From Novosphingobium barchaimii LL02 (lineage in GTDB: Bacteria; Pseudomonadota; Alphaproteobacteria; Sphingomonadales; Sphingomonadaceae), in NCBI RefSeq assembly GCF_001046635.1, contig NZ_KQ130453.1:702040-766039 (forward strand): 64,000 nucleotides of DNA, written 5' to 3'. This document shows, in pieces, positions 41,226-49,762 of this stretch. A program made the translations under genes and the position numbers. Numbering within the stretch: the stretch's first letter is position 1; each line of letters opens with the position of its first letter. The notes under the pieces were generated by a model. The model had not been told where the DNA came from, searched no databases, and saw only the letters and a program-made list of their open reading frames with translations.

Positions 41226-43355
41226 ATGAACAAGTCTGTGATGCGGACGCTGCTGGTCGCGACAGCTATTAGTGCGCTTCCGACCATGACCATGGCGCAG
41301 GAAGCCGCTCCTGAAGCCGACGCTCCGCAGAGCGGCTTTGGCGATATCGTGGTCAGTGCCCAGCGCATCGAGCAGCGGCTGCAGGACGTGCCCATCTCGG
41401 TCACCGCGATCACCGCTGCCGAGATCGAGACCCGCCAGGTCCTTGCCCCGACCGACATCGGCCGCCTTGCGCCGAACGTGAACCTCACCGCCGTGACTGG
41501 CGGCAGCGCGGGCCTCACCGCCTATATTCGCGGCGGCGGCGTCACCGATGGCGGCTACATCATGTCGGAGCCCGAAGTCGCGCTCTACGTCAACGATGTC
41601 TACAATGCCCGCATGCAGGCCGCCCTGCTCGACTTCGCCGAGATCGAGCGCATCGAAGTGCTGCGAGGCCCGCAGGGCGTGCTTTATGGCCGCAACGCCG
41701 CAGCCGGCGCCATCAACATCATCACCAAGCAGCCCGCAGACACCCTGACCGGCAACGTGCAGGTCGGCTACGGCACCTGGAACGAGCGCCGCGTGAAGGG
41801 CTACCTTTCGGTGCCGATCAGCAAGGACGGCAAGTGGGCATTCTCGCTCAACGGCATCGTCCGCGCGCGCGACGGCGGCCGCCAGTACAACGCCACGCTC
41901 GACCGCAAGGTGGGCAAGGAAGACTTCCAGGGCGGCCAGTTCGACCTCGCCTACAAGGGCGATGCGGTGAAGGCTCGCCTGAACCTGTTCTACGTCCACC
42001 TCAAGAGCGACGGGCAGTGGGCCAGCAACACGGTCACTAACGACGAGGGGAAAATCGTTCCGCTCTCGGGCTCCTACCGCACCGTGCTCTCGCCCTTCCC
42101 TTCCTATACCACGGTCACGCAGAAGGGTGGATCGCTGCGCCTTTCCGCAGACTATCCGGGCGGCACGATCACCTCGATCACCGCCTACTCGCGCCTGAAG
42201 GATTCCTGGGGCGAAGACTTCTCGGGCGGTGTCTACCCATCGATGATCGGCAGCACCGGCGATACGCCGCTGGCGCTGTTCGTGCGTGAGAGCAAGTCGA
42301 AATCCTGGCAGGTCAGCCAGGAAACCCAGGTCGCAGGCGCGCTCGCCGATGATCTCGTGAACTATGTCGCCGGGCTCTACTTCTTCCATGAGCAGGGCGA
42401 TCAGGACATGACTTCGACGATCTTCTTCGCACCGTCCTTGACCCGGTTCCATGCCGCGACCGATGCCTGGGCGGGATATGGCCAGCTCACCTTCAACGTC
42501 ACCGACCAACTCTCGCTTGTGGCGGGGGGACGCTACACGCTGGAGGACAAGAGCCTCGACGCCACGCTTGCCGGCACACCCGCCGTCAGCCGCGATCACT
42601 ACAAGAAGTTCACGCCCAAGTTCGGCATCAACTTCAAGGCCTCGCCCGACGTCCTGCTTTATGGTTCCTACACCGTGGGCTTCAAGTCGGGCGGCTACAA
42701 CGGCCTCGCCTCGACCGCCGCGCAGCTTGCCAGCGCTTACCGGCCCGAAACCACGAAAGCTTGGGAAGCGGGCGTCAAAGCCGACATCGGCCGCACCCTG
42801 CGCGGTTCGCTTGCCGGCTTCCTAAACAAGATCACCGATCGTCAGGAAACGGTGAACCTCAACGACGGCGGCTTCCTGGTCGAAAACTACAACGTCAGGA
42901 TCGCGGGCATCGAGGCTGAACTGGCCTGGCGCCCGGTGACCGGACTGCAGATCTGGGGCAACGGCTCGGTCAACTGGGGCAAATACCTTTCCACTGACTC
43001 CGTGGTAGCGTCAGTGATCGACAACGATCCTCCTTCGCTGCCCAAGTACCAGGGCACGATCGGCGTGGACTATTCGATGCCGGTCGGAGCGGGCACGGCC
43101 AAGATCGGCGCCGATGCCGCCTTCCGCGACCAGTATTTCTCGACGCCGGATAACCTGGAGGTCGGTCACGTCAAGGCGACCCAGTTGTTCAACGCCTCTG
43201 TCGGCTACGATGTCGGCCCCTGGACTTTCCAGGTTGCGGGCAAGAACCTCGCCAACCAGACCTACTGGACGACCGGGTTCGGGTTCTCCGTCATCAACCC
43301 GCGCGTGATGGCCAATCCGCGAACAGTGCTCGGCACCGTCAAGTACAGCTTCTAA
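41226..43355 (+). CDS. TonB-dependent receptor (catabolic region, first)
   Basis: A protein of 709 residues, with GGAG eight bases before the ATG. A signal peptide (TLLVATAISALPTMTMA) precedes the TonB-box-like FGDIVVSAQRIEQRLQD. The plug contains IRGGGVTDGGYIMSEPEVAL and IEVLRGPQGVLYGRNAAAGAINI. The barrel includes YGSYTVGFKSGGYNG and the C-terminal GTVKYSF. It imports a small organic ligand across the outer membrane. The following SDR and DUF3598 genes are on the same strand, separated by a hairpin, and probably belong to the same unit. Confidence 0.92.
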   Translation: MNKSVMRTLLVATAISALPTMTMAQEAAPEADAPQSGFGDIVVSAQRIEQRLQDVPISVTAITAAEIETRQVLAPTDIGRLAPNVNLTAVTGGSAGLTAYIRGGGVTDGGYIMSEPEVALYVNDVYNARMQAALLDFAEIERIEVLRGPQGVLYGRNAAAGAINIITKQPADTLTGNVQVGYGTWNERRVKGYLSVPISKDGKWAFSLNGIVRARDGGRQYNATLDRKVGKEDFQGGQFDLAYKGDAVKARLNLFYVHLKSDGQWASNTVTNDEGKIVPLSGSYRTVLSPFPSYTTVTQKGGSLRLSADYPGGTITSITAYSRLKDSWGEDFSGGVYPSMIGSTGDTPLALFVRESKSKSWQVSQETQVAGALADDLVNYVAGLYFFHEQGDQDMTSTIFFAPSLTRFHAATDAWAGYGQLTFNVTDQLSLVAGGRYTLEDKSLDATLAGTPAVSRDHYKKFTPKFGINFKASPDVLLYGSYTVGFKSGGYNGLASTAAQLASAYRPETTKAWEAGVKADIGRTLRGSLAGFLNKITDRQETVNLNDGGFLVENYNVRIAGIEAELAWRPVTGLQIWGNGSVNWGKYLSTDSVVASVIDNDPPSLPKYQGTIGVDYSMPVGAGTAKIGADAAFRDQYFSTPDNLEVGHVKATQLFNASVGYDVGPWTFQVAGKNLANQTYWTTGFGFSVINPRVMANPRTVLGTVKYSF

Positions 43356-43365
43356 AGACTACCGG

Positions 43366-43395
43366 CCGGGCTTCCATTCTTGACGGGAAGCCTGG
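43366..43395. terminator. Hairpin between TonB receptor and SDR genes
   Basis: CCGGGCTTCC (43366-43375) pairs with GGAAGCCTGG (43386-43395) with one mismatch. There is no T-run. In an operon this would lower downstream expression or protect the receptor mRNA end. Confidence 0.45.
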
Positions 43396-43431
43396 CTGAC
43401 AGGCGCCGGCGCGGCTTTGGGAATTCAGACA

Positions 43432-44199
43432 ATGCAGACGGACCGCTTTTCCGGCCTGAACGTGGTGGTGACAGGAGGCCGCGGCGGTATCGGCGCGGCC
43501 ATCGTCGCCGCGTTCGCGCAGGAAGGCGCAGCCGTGGTGAGCGCCGATCTTTCCTGCGAAAACGGCGATGCGCAGGGCGCGGCCAGTTCTCGGCCCGTGA
43601 TCGAACGCAGGCTCGACGTCACTGACGAAACGGCCTGGACCGACCTGCTCGACTTTGTCGATGCGAAGCTTGGCGGGCTGGACATCCTCATCAACAATGC
43701 CGGCATTTACGTTCCCAATATCGCGTTCGAGGACATGCCGCTCGACACTTGGCGGCGTCATTTCGCGATCAATTCGGACGGTACGTTTCTGGGCTGCAAG
43801 CATGCCATCCTGCGCATGAAGGGGCGTGGGGGCGGGGCGATCGTGAACATGGGCTCGGGCATGTCGATTACCGCCAATCCCGCCGGCGCCGCCTACAGCG
43901 CGTCCAAGGCCGCCGCGCTGATGACCACGCGTACGGCTGCACGCGCCGCCGGACGCTACGGCATCACGGTCAATGCCGTACTGCCCGGCGCGGTGCCCAC
44001 CACGATGTTGATGGGCAACCTTCAGGACGGGGAGGATGACGGTGATTTCCTTCGCCGCATGGAAAGTTTCAGCCCGCTTGGCCGCCTCGCTTCTCCCCAG
44101 GACATCGCCCGCGCCGTGCTGTTCCTTTCAGACCCCGCCAATCGCGCGATATCGGGCGTGCACCTGCCGGTAGATGGCGGGAACATCCCCGGGGCGTAA
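43432..44199 (+). CDS. Short-chain dehydrogenase/reductase (classical SDR)
   Basis: The ATG at 43432 with GGGA upstream is chosen over a TTG five codons earlier; the product has 255 residues. Classical SDR motifs are present: the cofactor loop TGGRGGIGAAIV near residue 10, DILINNAGIY (NNAG), the catalytic serine in VNMGSGMS, and the YSASK active-site Tyr/Lys. The end LSDPANRAISGVHLPVDGG is typical of FabG-like enzymes. It oxidises an alcohol or reduces a ketone with NAD(P). The substrate is unknown; context suggests a step in the pathway served by the neighbouring receptors. Confidence 0.9.
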   Translation: MQTDRFSGLNVVVTGGRGGIGAAIVAAFAQEGAAVVSADLSCENGDAQGAASSRPVIERRLDVTDETAWTDLLDFVDAKLGGLDILINNAGIYVPNIAFEDMPLDTWRRHFAINSDGTFLGCKHAILRMKGRGGGAIVNMGSGMSITANPAGAAYSASKAAALMTTRTAARAAGRYGITVNAVLPGAVPTTMLMGNLQDGEDDGDFLRRMESFSPLGRLASPQDIARAVLFLSDPANRAISGVHLPVDGGNIPGA

Positions 44200-44337
44200 C
44201 GCGCCCCTGTCCGCAGGACGGATATGTTCGTTCAGCCATCAGCCGCGCAGGCCGCTTTACCGCAGACATGCGTCATGACCGCGACGGTCCCGATTTTCCA
44301 TAACAAAGCTACCGCAGCGAGATGCAGAGGAGAAGTC

Positions 44338-44862
44338 ATGACAGAACTGATCAACGAACCGGGCGTGCGCGAAGCCATGCCGCTGCTCGCCTCCAATGAA
44401 GGTGTTTGGGAAGGCTGGTACCGTTACTACGACGCTAAAACCGGGGAGTTGACCGACCAGCATCGTTCGCGCCTGATCTGCCGCCTGTTCAATAAGGACG
44501 GCGTCGATCACTATCACCAGACCAATCACTATTACTGGGACGATGGCCGCGTCGAAGTGCGCGATTTCCCGGCCGTCTACAAGGATGGCCGCATCTGGTG
44601 GGACAACGCCCTCATCAAGGGCTGGGCCGCGACGATGCAGCCAGACGACTTCAACCGTTCCACCTGCCTCAACTGGACCCGCCACGACGAGCCGGGCATC
44701 TACCTCTACGAGATGATCCAGAACAACGACGAGCGCACCAACCGCGCGCGCACCTGGCAGTGGTTCCGTGACGGCAAGTGCTATCAGCGCACGCTGATCG
44801 ACGAGGTCTTCGTCAGCCGCGACTGGCAGAACTGGTCCAACGACGGCGCGCCAGACAACTGA
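44338..44862 (+). CDS. DUF3598-like (calycin-type) protein
   Basis: The ATG at 44338 follows GAGGAGA and starts a 174-residue product; an earlier in-frame start lacks a ribosome site. The protein opens with MPLLASNEGVWEGWYRYYD, and rows of aromatic beta strands follow (NHYYWDDGRVEV, DGRIWWDNALIKGW, IYLYEMIQNND). This is the pattern of DUF3598, a lipocalin-like calycin fold that may bind a hydrophobic ligand. There is no signal peptide, so it is cytoplasmic. No catalytic function is established for the family. A strong terminator follows directly, so it ends the unit that begins with the TonB receptor. Confidence 0.72.
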   Translation: MTELINEPGVREAMPLLASNEGVWEGWYRYYDAKTGELTDQHRSRLICRLFNKDGVDHYHQTNHYYWDDGRVEVRDFPAVYKDGRIWWDNALIKGWAATMQPDDFNRSTCLNWTRHDEPGIYLYEMIQNNDERTNRARTWQWFRDGKCYQRTLIDEVFVSRDWQNWSNDGAPDN

Positions 44863-44875
44863 TACGCCGCGCAGC

Positions 44876-44908
44876 ACTCCTGCCGGATCAACCGGCAGGA
44901 GTATTTCT
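44876..44908. terminator. Strong bidirectional terminator between convergent genes
   Basis: ACTCCTGCCGG (44876-44886) and CCGGCAGGAGT (44892-44902) form a perfect 11-bp stem with a five-base loop, followed by ATTTCT. It lies between the DUF3598 gene and the convergent DUF1330 gene. Confidence 0.85.
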
Positions 44909-44910
44909 CA

Positions 44911-45204
44911 TCAGGCGCCGACAAGCGTGACGGAGATGTCCGCAAGGCCTTCGCGCAGCACTTTGGCCGACGTGTATTCAGGCGAATTCCAGAATGCCAG
45001 CGCGGCCGCGCGGTCGGGCCATTCGGAAACGACGACCGAGCCGCCATCCTTGCCTTCGCCTTCCAGGACCGTGCCGCCGGGCGCCCGCACGACGTAGGTT
45101 CCGCCGTAATTGATCAGCGCATCTGCGGCAGCCTGCGCGTAGCCGCAGGACATGAACGCCTCGCGATCCTTGAGGTGGGCGGTGACGACGAGCCAGGCGG
45201 CCAT
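44911..45204 (-). CDS. DUF1330-family protein (dimeric alpha/beta barrel)
   Basis: The ATG at 45204 has GGAGAAG at good spacing; longer starts upstream are not supported. The product of 97 residues has the DUF1330 pattern: WLVVTAHLKDREAF, then INYGGTYVVRAPGGTVLEGE, SVVVSEWPDRAAALAFWNSPEY, and a C-terminal beta strand. This is the ferredoxin-like dimeric fold shared with YciI and monooxygenase-like proteins. Function is unknown; members often occur in catabolic clusters. It is divergent from an MFS gene, with a palindrome in the spacer. Confidence 0.82.
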   Translation of the reverse strand: MAAWLVVTAHLKDREAFMSCGYAQAAADALINYGGTYVVRAPGGTVLEGEGKDGGSVVVSEWPDRAAALAFWNSPEYTSAKVLREGLADISVTLVGA

Positions 45205-45283
45205 GATAGACTTCTCCATATCGGTGTTTGCCGCGCGATAGTCCCTCCAACCTGCACGGCCCGGCCAGCGCGCACCCGCCGCT

Positions 45284-45298
45284 ATCCGCTGTGCGGAT
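45284..45298. promoter_or_regulatory. Palindrome ATCCGC-TGT-GCGGAT in divergent spacer
   Basis: Perfect 6-bp arms (45284-45289 and 45293-45298) flank TGT between the divergent DUF1330 and MFS genes. The half-site resembles the one at 41039-41050 upstream of the receptor, with a spacer longer by one and one extra paired base. Possibly an operator for a second regulator in this region. Confidence 0.4.
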
Positions 45299-45376
45299 GC
45301 CGCCGCACCCCGCGCTGGGCATAAGCACCAGAAACAGGCTCCCTGCAATTCGGCGCATTTCACGGAAGGCAGACAC

Positions 45377-46642
45377 TTGCAGGCAGACCGGATCGACAAG
45401 GCCTCGTTGCAACATCGCGCCTCCACGACGGCAGAGGGCGGAGAATTCACGCGGGGCTGGACGATCCTGCTGGCCTCGCTGATCGGCATCGGCAGCGGAC
45501 TGGTCACCTTGCCGTTCTATACGTTCGGAATCTTCGCGCCGCATCTGGCCCGGGATTTCGGCTGGTCGATGGGCGAGATCATGGCCGGGCTGACGATCAC
45601 GACACTGGCGCTTCTGGTCGCCGCGCCCGTCGCCGGCGTATTGTGCGAGCGTTACGGCGCCCGGCTCGTCTCGGCTTGCTCGCTTGCGCTGTTCGGGCTG
45701 TGCTACATCTCGCTAGCCACGCTCGACGGGTCGCTGACGCGGTATTACGTGACTTGGGGGGTAGCCTCGGCTGTCGGCGCGGGCACCCTGCCGATCACGT
45801 TCACCCGCACGGTAAACCGCTGGTTCGACCGCCACCGGGGACTGGCACTGGGCATCGCCATGATGGGCACCGGCCTGTTCGGCATTGCCTGCAAGCCGCT
45901 GCTGGCCTGGGTCATCGCGGACTACGGTTGGCGCACGGCTTATGCCGCGCTTGGTGCGCTGCCGCTTCTGGTCGCCACGCCCGTCACCCTCCTGCTGTTC
46001 CGCGACCCCACCGATGCCGACGTCCGCTCCGCCAGCAGCCCGCTCACGCCGCTTACCGGCTTTTCCCGCAGCGAGGCGCTGCGCCAGTGGCGCTTCTGGC
46101 TGATTGCCTTGCTGCTGATACCGCTGTCTTTCGCCTTGGCCGGGACACCGCCCAACCTCGAATCCATCTTGAGCGACAAGGGTCTCGATCCGGCCACCAT
46201 TATCAAGCTCACACCCTTGGTCGGCCTTGCCTCGATCACGGGACGGCTGGCGGGCGGCTTCCTGCTAGACCGTTTCTGGGCGCCGGCGGTGGCTTTCGTG
46301 ATCCTGAGCGTGCCGATCGCATCCTGCCTGATACTGTCAGGCGGAAACCTGCAGCCCGCCACTGCCGGCCTCGCGATCTTCCTGATCGGCTTCGCGCTTG
46401 GCGTGGAGTTCGACGTGGTCGCCTATCTTACCGCCAAATACTTCGGGATGCGCTCCTACTCCGCAATCTACGGACTTTTTTACGTGTGCTTTACGGTGGG
46501 TGCGGGCTTCGCGCCGCTGGCCTTCGGGATGATTCGCGATGCCGCCCACGATTTCTCTCCTGCCCTGCTGACTTGCGCCATAATCCTGCCGATCAGCGCC
46601 GCCGGATTCCTGTTTCTCGGCCGTTACCCGCGGTTTTCCTGA
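45377..46642 (+). CDS. MFS transporter, oxalate/formate-antiporter-like (monocarboxylate type), TTG start
   Basis: The most likely start is TTG at 45377, preceded by GGAAGG at seven bases; no suitable ATG occurs before helix 1. The product has 421 residues and twelve membrane helices. Motifs include GWTILLASLIGIGSGLVTLPFY in helix 1, AAPVAGVLCERYGARLV in loop 2-3, and VNRWFDRHRGLALGIAMMGTG, typical of the OFA/monocarboxylate-porter branch. It is a close paralogue of the transporter at 53473-54720. It probably carries an organic acid or related small molecule across the inner membrane. It ends 33 bases before the operator at 46675. Confidence 0.88.
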   Translation: MQADRIDKASLQHRASTTAEGGEFTRGWTILLASLIGIGSGLVTLPFYTFGIFAPHLARDFGWSMGEIMAGLTITTLALLVAAPVAGVLCERYGARLVSACSLALFGLCYISLATLDGSLTRYYVTWGVASAVGAGTLPITFTRTVNRWFDRHRGLALGIAMMGTGLFGIACKPLLAWVIADYGWRTAYAALGALPLLVATPVTLLLFRDPTDADVRSASSPLTPLTGFSRSEALRQWRFWLIALLLIPLSFALAGTPPNLESILSDKGLDPATIIKLTPLVGLASITGRLAGGFLLDRFWAPAVAFVILSVPIASCLILSGGNLQPATAGLAIFLIGFALGVEFDVVAYLTAKYFGMRSYSAIYGLFYVCFTVGAGFAPLAFGMIRDAAHDFSPALLTCAIILPISAAGFLFLGRYPRFS

Positions 46643-46666
46643 GGTTTTGAAGGCCACGTCAATAAA

Positions 46667-46694
46667 TTGACATATTGATATATGAATATAACAA
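46667..46694 (+). promoter_or_regulatory. Putative GntR operator A with overlapping promoter
   Basis: TTGATATATG (46675-46684) and AATATAACAA (46685-46694) form a 20-bp imperfect palindrome (8 of 10 pairs) that shares the half-site WTGWTATA with sites at 54800 and 62674. A perfect -35 box TTGACA (46667-46672) directly precedes it, so binding would block the promoter of the TonB receptor starting at 46736. Confidence 0.72.
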
Positions 46695-46735
46695 TACCCC
46701 TCGGCGACTGGTCGCCATTCCATGAGGGAATCGCC

Positions 46736-48958
46736 ATGACCGACTACCGACTGCTCCTTTCCACGATACTCGTACCGCTCAGCCTCGCCTCCGTGCAGGC
46801 GCAGGCTCAGACCCAGGAAGCACCCGCAGAAACCGGCGCACAGACCGGCGGGCTCGAAGACATCGTCGTCACCTCGCAGCGCCGGCAGGAAAAGCTGCAG
46901 GACGTACCGGTCACCGTCACCGCGTTCAACGATGCGATGCTGGAACGGCTCAACGTGCAGGATGCGATTTCCACATCGAAATTCGTTCCAGGCATGGTGT
47001 CGCAGCACAATGCGGGCCTTGCTTCGGCCAACGCCTATTATCTGCGCGGACTTGGCAACAGCCAGTCGACACCAACCTTCGATGCACCTGTCACCACGTA
47101 CGTCGACGATATCTACGTGGCGCGTCAGAACGCCAACAACTACGCCTTTTTCGATACAGAACGCGTCGAAGTACTGCGCGGACCTCAGGGCACGCTGTTC
47201 GGCCGCAACACCACTGGCGGCGCGATCGCGGTCATCATGCGCAAGCCCTCCGATACGGCCGGCATGAAGATGGAAATGAGCGGCGGATCGTATGACCGCT
47301 ACACCGTCAAGGCCACCGCCGACCTGCCGATCACCTCGCAAATCCTGACCAAGCTGTCGGGGTACGCGGTTCAGGATCGCGGCTATCTCAAGAACATCAC
47401 CACCGGCGAATGGCTCAACGGCGAAAGCAGCTACGGCGTGCGCGGCGATGTCCGCTTGCTGCCCACCGACCGCCTGACCATCGACGTCGCGGCCGAATAT
47501 ACCCGCAATTCAGGTACTTATGCGGGATTGCGCAACGTGCCCGGCACCAATCCTTACGTTCCCACGGCCACCACTCGCCCGGTGTTCTATGAGTCCGCCT
47601 CGGGCCTGACCTCGACCAGCTGCAACAACAACAACGCGCAGAACCTGCTTTCGAGCGAGGCGGGCAACTGCAACCTGTCCGAAAACATCGCCGTGAGCGC
47701 CAACGTCAACTATGCGTTCGACAACGGTTCGCTGACCTACATCTTCGGCTACCGCCATCTCGACCAGGGCTACATCAGCGAATACAACGGCAGCGCGGTC
47801 AACAAGTATGCCGGATACATCATCACCGACAACGGCACCCACGAACAGTGGTCGCACGAGCTGAAGTACAACACCGACCTGCTGGATGACCGCGTCCACC
47901 TCGTCACCGGCCTGTACTACCTCAAGGAAAAGTCCGACGATCGCCAGACCAGCTTCTCGGGCGGTACCACCGCATTCCGGCTCATCCAGGACCAGCACCT
48001 GCTGCCGCAGACCGAGACGGGCGCTGTCTATGCCCAGGCCGATTTCGACGTCACTGACCAGCTGACCCTGACTGCCGGCGGGCGCTACACGATCGAAACC
48101 AAGAAGGTGGGCTACCTCGCGTCCGAGGAATTCCCCGGCTTCGGCTACGATAGCGGCGATGTCGCTGCGTTCGGCATCCCGCTCAAGCGGACCTACCGCA
48201 AGTTCACGCCGCGCGTCGCGGTCAACTACAAGATCAACCCCGATGTGATGATCTTCGCATCGGCCACCAACGGCTTCAAGTCGGGCGGCTGGAACGGCGG
48301 CACCGCATCGCCCGCCAACGCGGTGCTGTTCAACCCGGAAAAGACCTGGTCTTTCGAAGGAGGCGTCAAGTCGGAACTGTTCGGCCGCAAGCTGCGCTTC
48401 AACGCCACCGGCTACTTCGCCCGGACCAAGGACCTGCAGGTCACTGCAGCCGTCAACAGCCCGATCACCGGCACGATCGCGCAGCTACCGTTCAATGCCG
48501 GCACGTTCGAAGCCTATGGCATCGAAATCGAGAGCACGGCGAAGTTCGGCAATTTGAGCCTTTTCGCGAACCCCTCGTTCATGCACGGCGAATATACCTA
48601 CATCGTACCCACTTCGACCACGTTGACCACCGCTTTCAAGCCGGTGCGCGTGCCAACCTTCCAGTTCAGTGGCGGCGCTGCTTACGAGGTTCCGGTGGAG
48701 GCGCTGGACGGTATGCTGGGCGCCAGCGTAACCTACCGGCACAATTCGCCCTACTGGGTCGCACTGCTCAACACCACGACGACGCAGACCGAAGACTTCG
48801 TCGACGCGGCTGTCAGCTACACCACCATGAGCGAGAACATGAAAATCTCGTTCGAGGTATCGAACCTGACCGACCAGAAGACCGTCACCGCGAACTTCAT
48901 CTCGCTCTTCCCCGGCGATCCGCGCCGGTACACGATGCGCGTGAAGTTCAAGATCTGA
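46736..48958 (+). CDS. TonB-dependent receptor (catabolic region, second)
   Basis: The ATG at 46736 has GAGGGAA upstream; an ATG at 46682 lies inside the operator and is rejected. The product has 740 residues with a signal peptide (LLLSTILVPLSLASVQAQA), TonB-box region LEDIVVTSQRRQEKLQD, plug with YLRGLGNSQSTPTFDAPVTT and VEVLRGPQGTLFGRNTTGG, and barrel with FASATNGFKSGGWNG ending RVKFKI. It takes up the pathway substrate across the outer membrane. It is the first gene behind operator A and likely leads an operon reaching the dehydrogenase at 52588. Confidence 0.92.
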   Translation: MTDYRLLLSTILVPLSLASVQAQAQTQEAPAETGAQTGGLEDIVVTSQRRQEKLQDVPVTVTAFNDAMLERLNVQDAISTSKFVPGMVSQHNAGLASANAYYLRGLGNSQSTPTFDAPVTTYVDDIYVARQNANNYAFFDTERVEVLRGPQGTLFGRNTTGGAIAVIMRKPSDTAGMKMEMSGGSYDRYTVKATADLPITSQILTKLSGYAVQDRGYLKNITTGEWLNGESSYGVRGDVRLLPTDRLTIDVAAEYTRNSGTYAGLRNVPGTNPYVPTATTRPVFYESASGLTSTSCNNNNAQNLLSSEAGNCNLSENIAVSANVNYAFDNGSLTYIFGYRHLDQGYISEYNGSAVNKYAGYIITDNGTHEQWSHELKYNTDLLDDRVHLVTGLYYLKEKSDDRQTSFSGGTTAFRLIQDQHLLPQTETGAVYAQADFDVTDQLTLTAGGRYTIETKKVGYLASEEFPGFGYDSGDVAAFGIPLKRTYRKFTPRVAVNYKINPDVMIFASATNGFKSGGWNGGTASPANAVLFNPEKTWSFEGGVKSELFGRKLRFNATGYFARTKDLQVTAAVNSPITGTIAQLPFNAGTFEAYGIEIESTAKFGNLSLFANPSFMHGEYTYIVPTSTTLTTAFKPVRVPTFQFSGGAAYEVPVEALDGMLGASVTYRHNSPYWVALLNTTTTQTEDFVDAAVSYTTMSENMKISFEVSNLTDQKTVTANFISLFPGDPRRYTMRVKFKI

Positions 48959-48967
48959 TCGCCGCAT

Positions 48968-49031
48968 GATCCCGGCGCGGTGTTCGCAGGTCGGACAAGA
49001 TTGTCCTCCCAGCGGACACCGCGCCGGGATC
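48968..49031. repeat. Long two-tier inverted repeat between receptor and amidase genes
   Basis: Outer arms of 20 bp (48968-48987 and 49012-49031) pair with one mismatch, starting GATCCCGGCG and ending CGCCGGGATC. The loop contains a second perfect stem, GGACAA-GA-TTGTCC (48993-49006). There is no T-run. It lies nine bases after the receptor stop and would fold strongly in mRNA, acting as a differential-expression or 3'-protection structure. Confidence 0.7.
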
Positions 49032-49081
49032 GCCCTCCTGTCTAGACGCGCATCCCAAGGACAAGCAGAGTTAGGAATTCT

Positions 49082-49762
49082 ATGAGCATCGTCGGTACGA
49101 AGATGGTCAGCGACGGCAAGACCGCCCGCCAGATCTTCGAGGAAGTCATGGCAAATCCAGCCCGCACCAAGTTCGGCTTCGGTGAGAAGCTGGCGATCGT
49201 GAACGTGGATTTCCAGAACGCCTATACCCGGATCGACGAGTTCAAGACCGCCTACGAGACCGATCCGCGCCAGATCGAGCACACCAATACGATCTCGGCC
49301 CTCGCCCGCGCCAAGGGCATGCCGGTGATCTGGACCCATGTCGCCTACGCCGAGGATGCCAGCGATGCGGGCGTCTGGGGGACACGCACGAACACCCCGG
49401 ATTCGCTGCAGAACATCAAGTACGACGGCCGCCGCCATGCTTTCGACGAGCGGTGCGAGATCGACCCGGCCGACATGGTCTACAACAAACGCATGCCCTC
49501 GGCATTCTTCGAGACGCCGCTGCAGAGCCTGCTGATCTGGCACAAGGTCGATACACTGGTCATTACCGGCGGCTCGACCTCTGGCTGCATCCGCGCAACG
49601 GCGGTGGATAGCCTCAGCCGTGGCTACCGCACCATTGTCCCGATCGAAACCTGCGCCGACAAGCACGAAAGCTATCACTTCGCCAACCTGACCGACCTCC
49701 AGCTCAAGTATGCGGACGTCGAGCCGGTGCAGACCGTGATTGACTGGCTGGACGCCCGCTGA
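49082..49762 (+). CDS. Isochorismatase-family cysteine hydrolase, N-carbamoylsarcosine-amidase-like
   Basis: A protein of 226 residues with the family's catalytic triad visible: D43 in IVNVDFQNAY, K136 in VYNKRMPSAF and C169 in GGSTSGCIRATA. The last motif and the length match N-carbamoylsarcosine amidohydrolase and maleamate amidase-type enzymes, which split an amide or ureido group to acid plus ammonia. It is cytoplasmic. A GGA ribosome-binding site precedes the ATG. Its stop overlaps the start of the next gene (TGATG at 49760-49764), so translation is coupled to the PuuE-like hydrolases. The substrate is inferred to be a carbamoyl or amide intermediate. Confidence 0.88.
   Translation: MSIVGTKMVSDGKTARQIFEEVMANPARTKFGFGEKLAIVNVDFQNAYTRIDEFKTAYETDPRQIEHTNTISALARAKGMPVIWTHVAYAEDASDAGVWGTRTNTPDSLQNIKYDGRRHAFDERCEIDPADMVYNKRMPSAFFETPLQSLLIWHKVDTLVITGGSTSGCIRATAVDSLSRGYRTIVPIETCADKHESYHFANLTDLQLKYADVEPVQTVIDWLDAR

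Noticed and set aside
43366-43395. Reading the hairpin after the first catabolic TonB receptor as a full operon end
   Set aside because: There is no T-run, and the SDR gene follows closely on the same strand without a clear promoter, so partial read-through is more likely.
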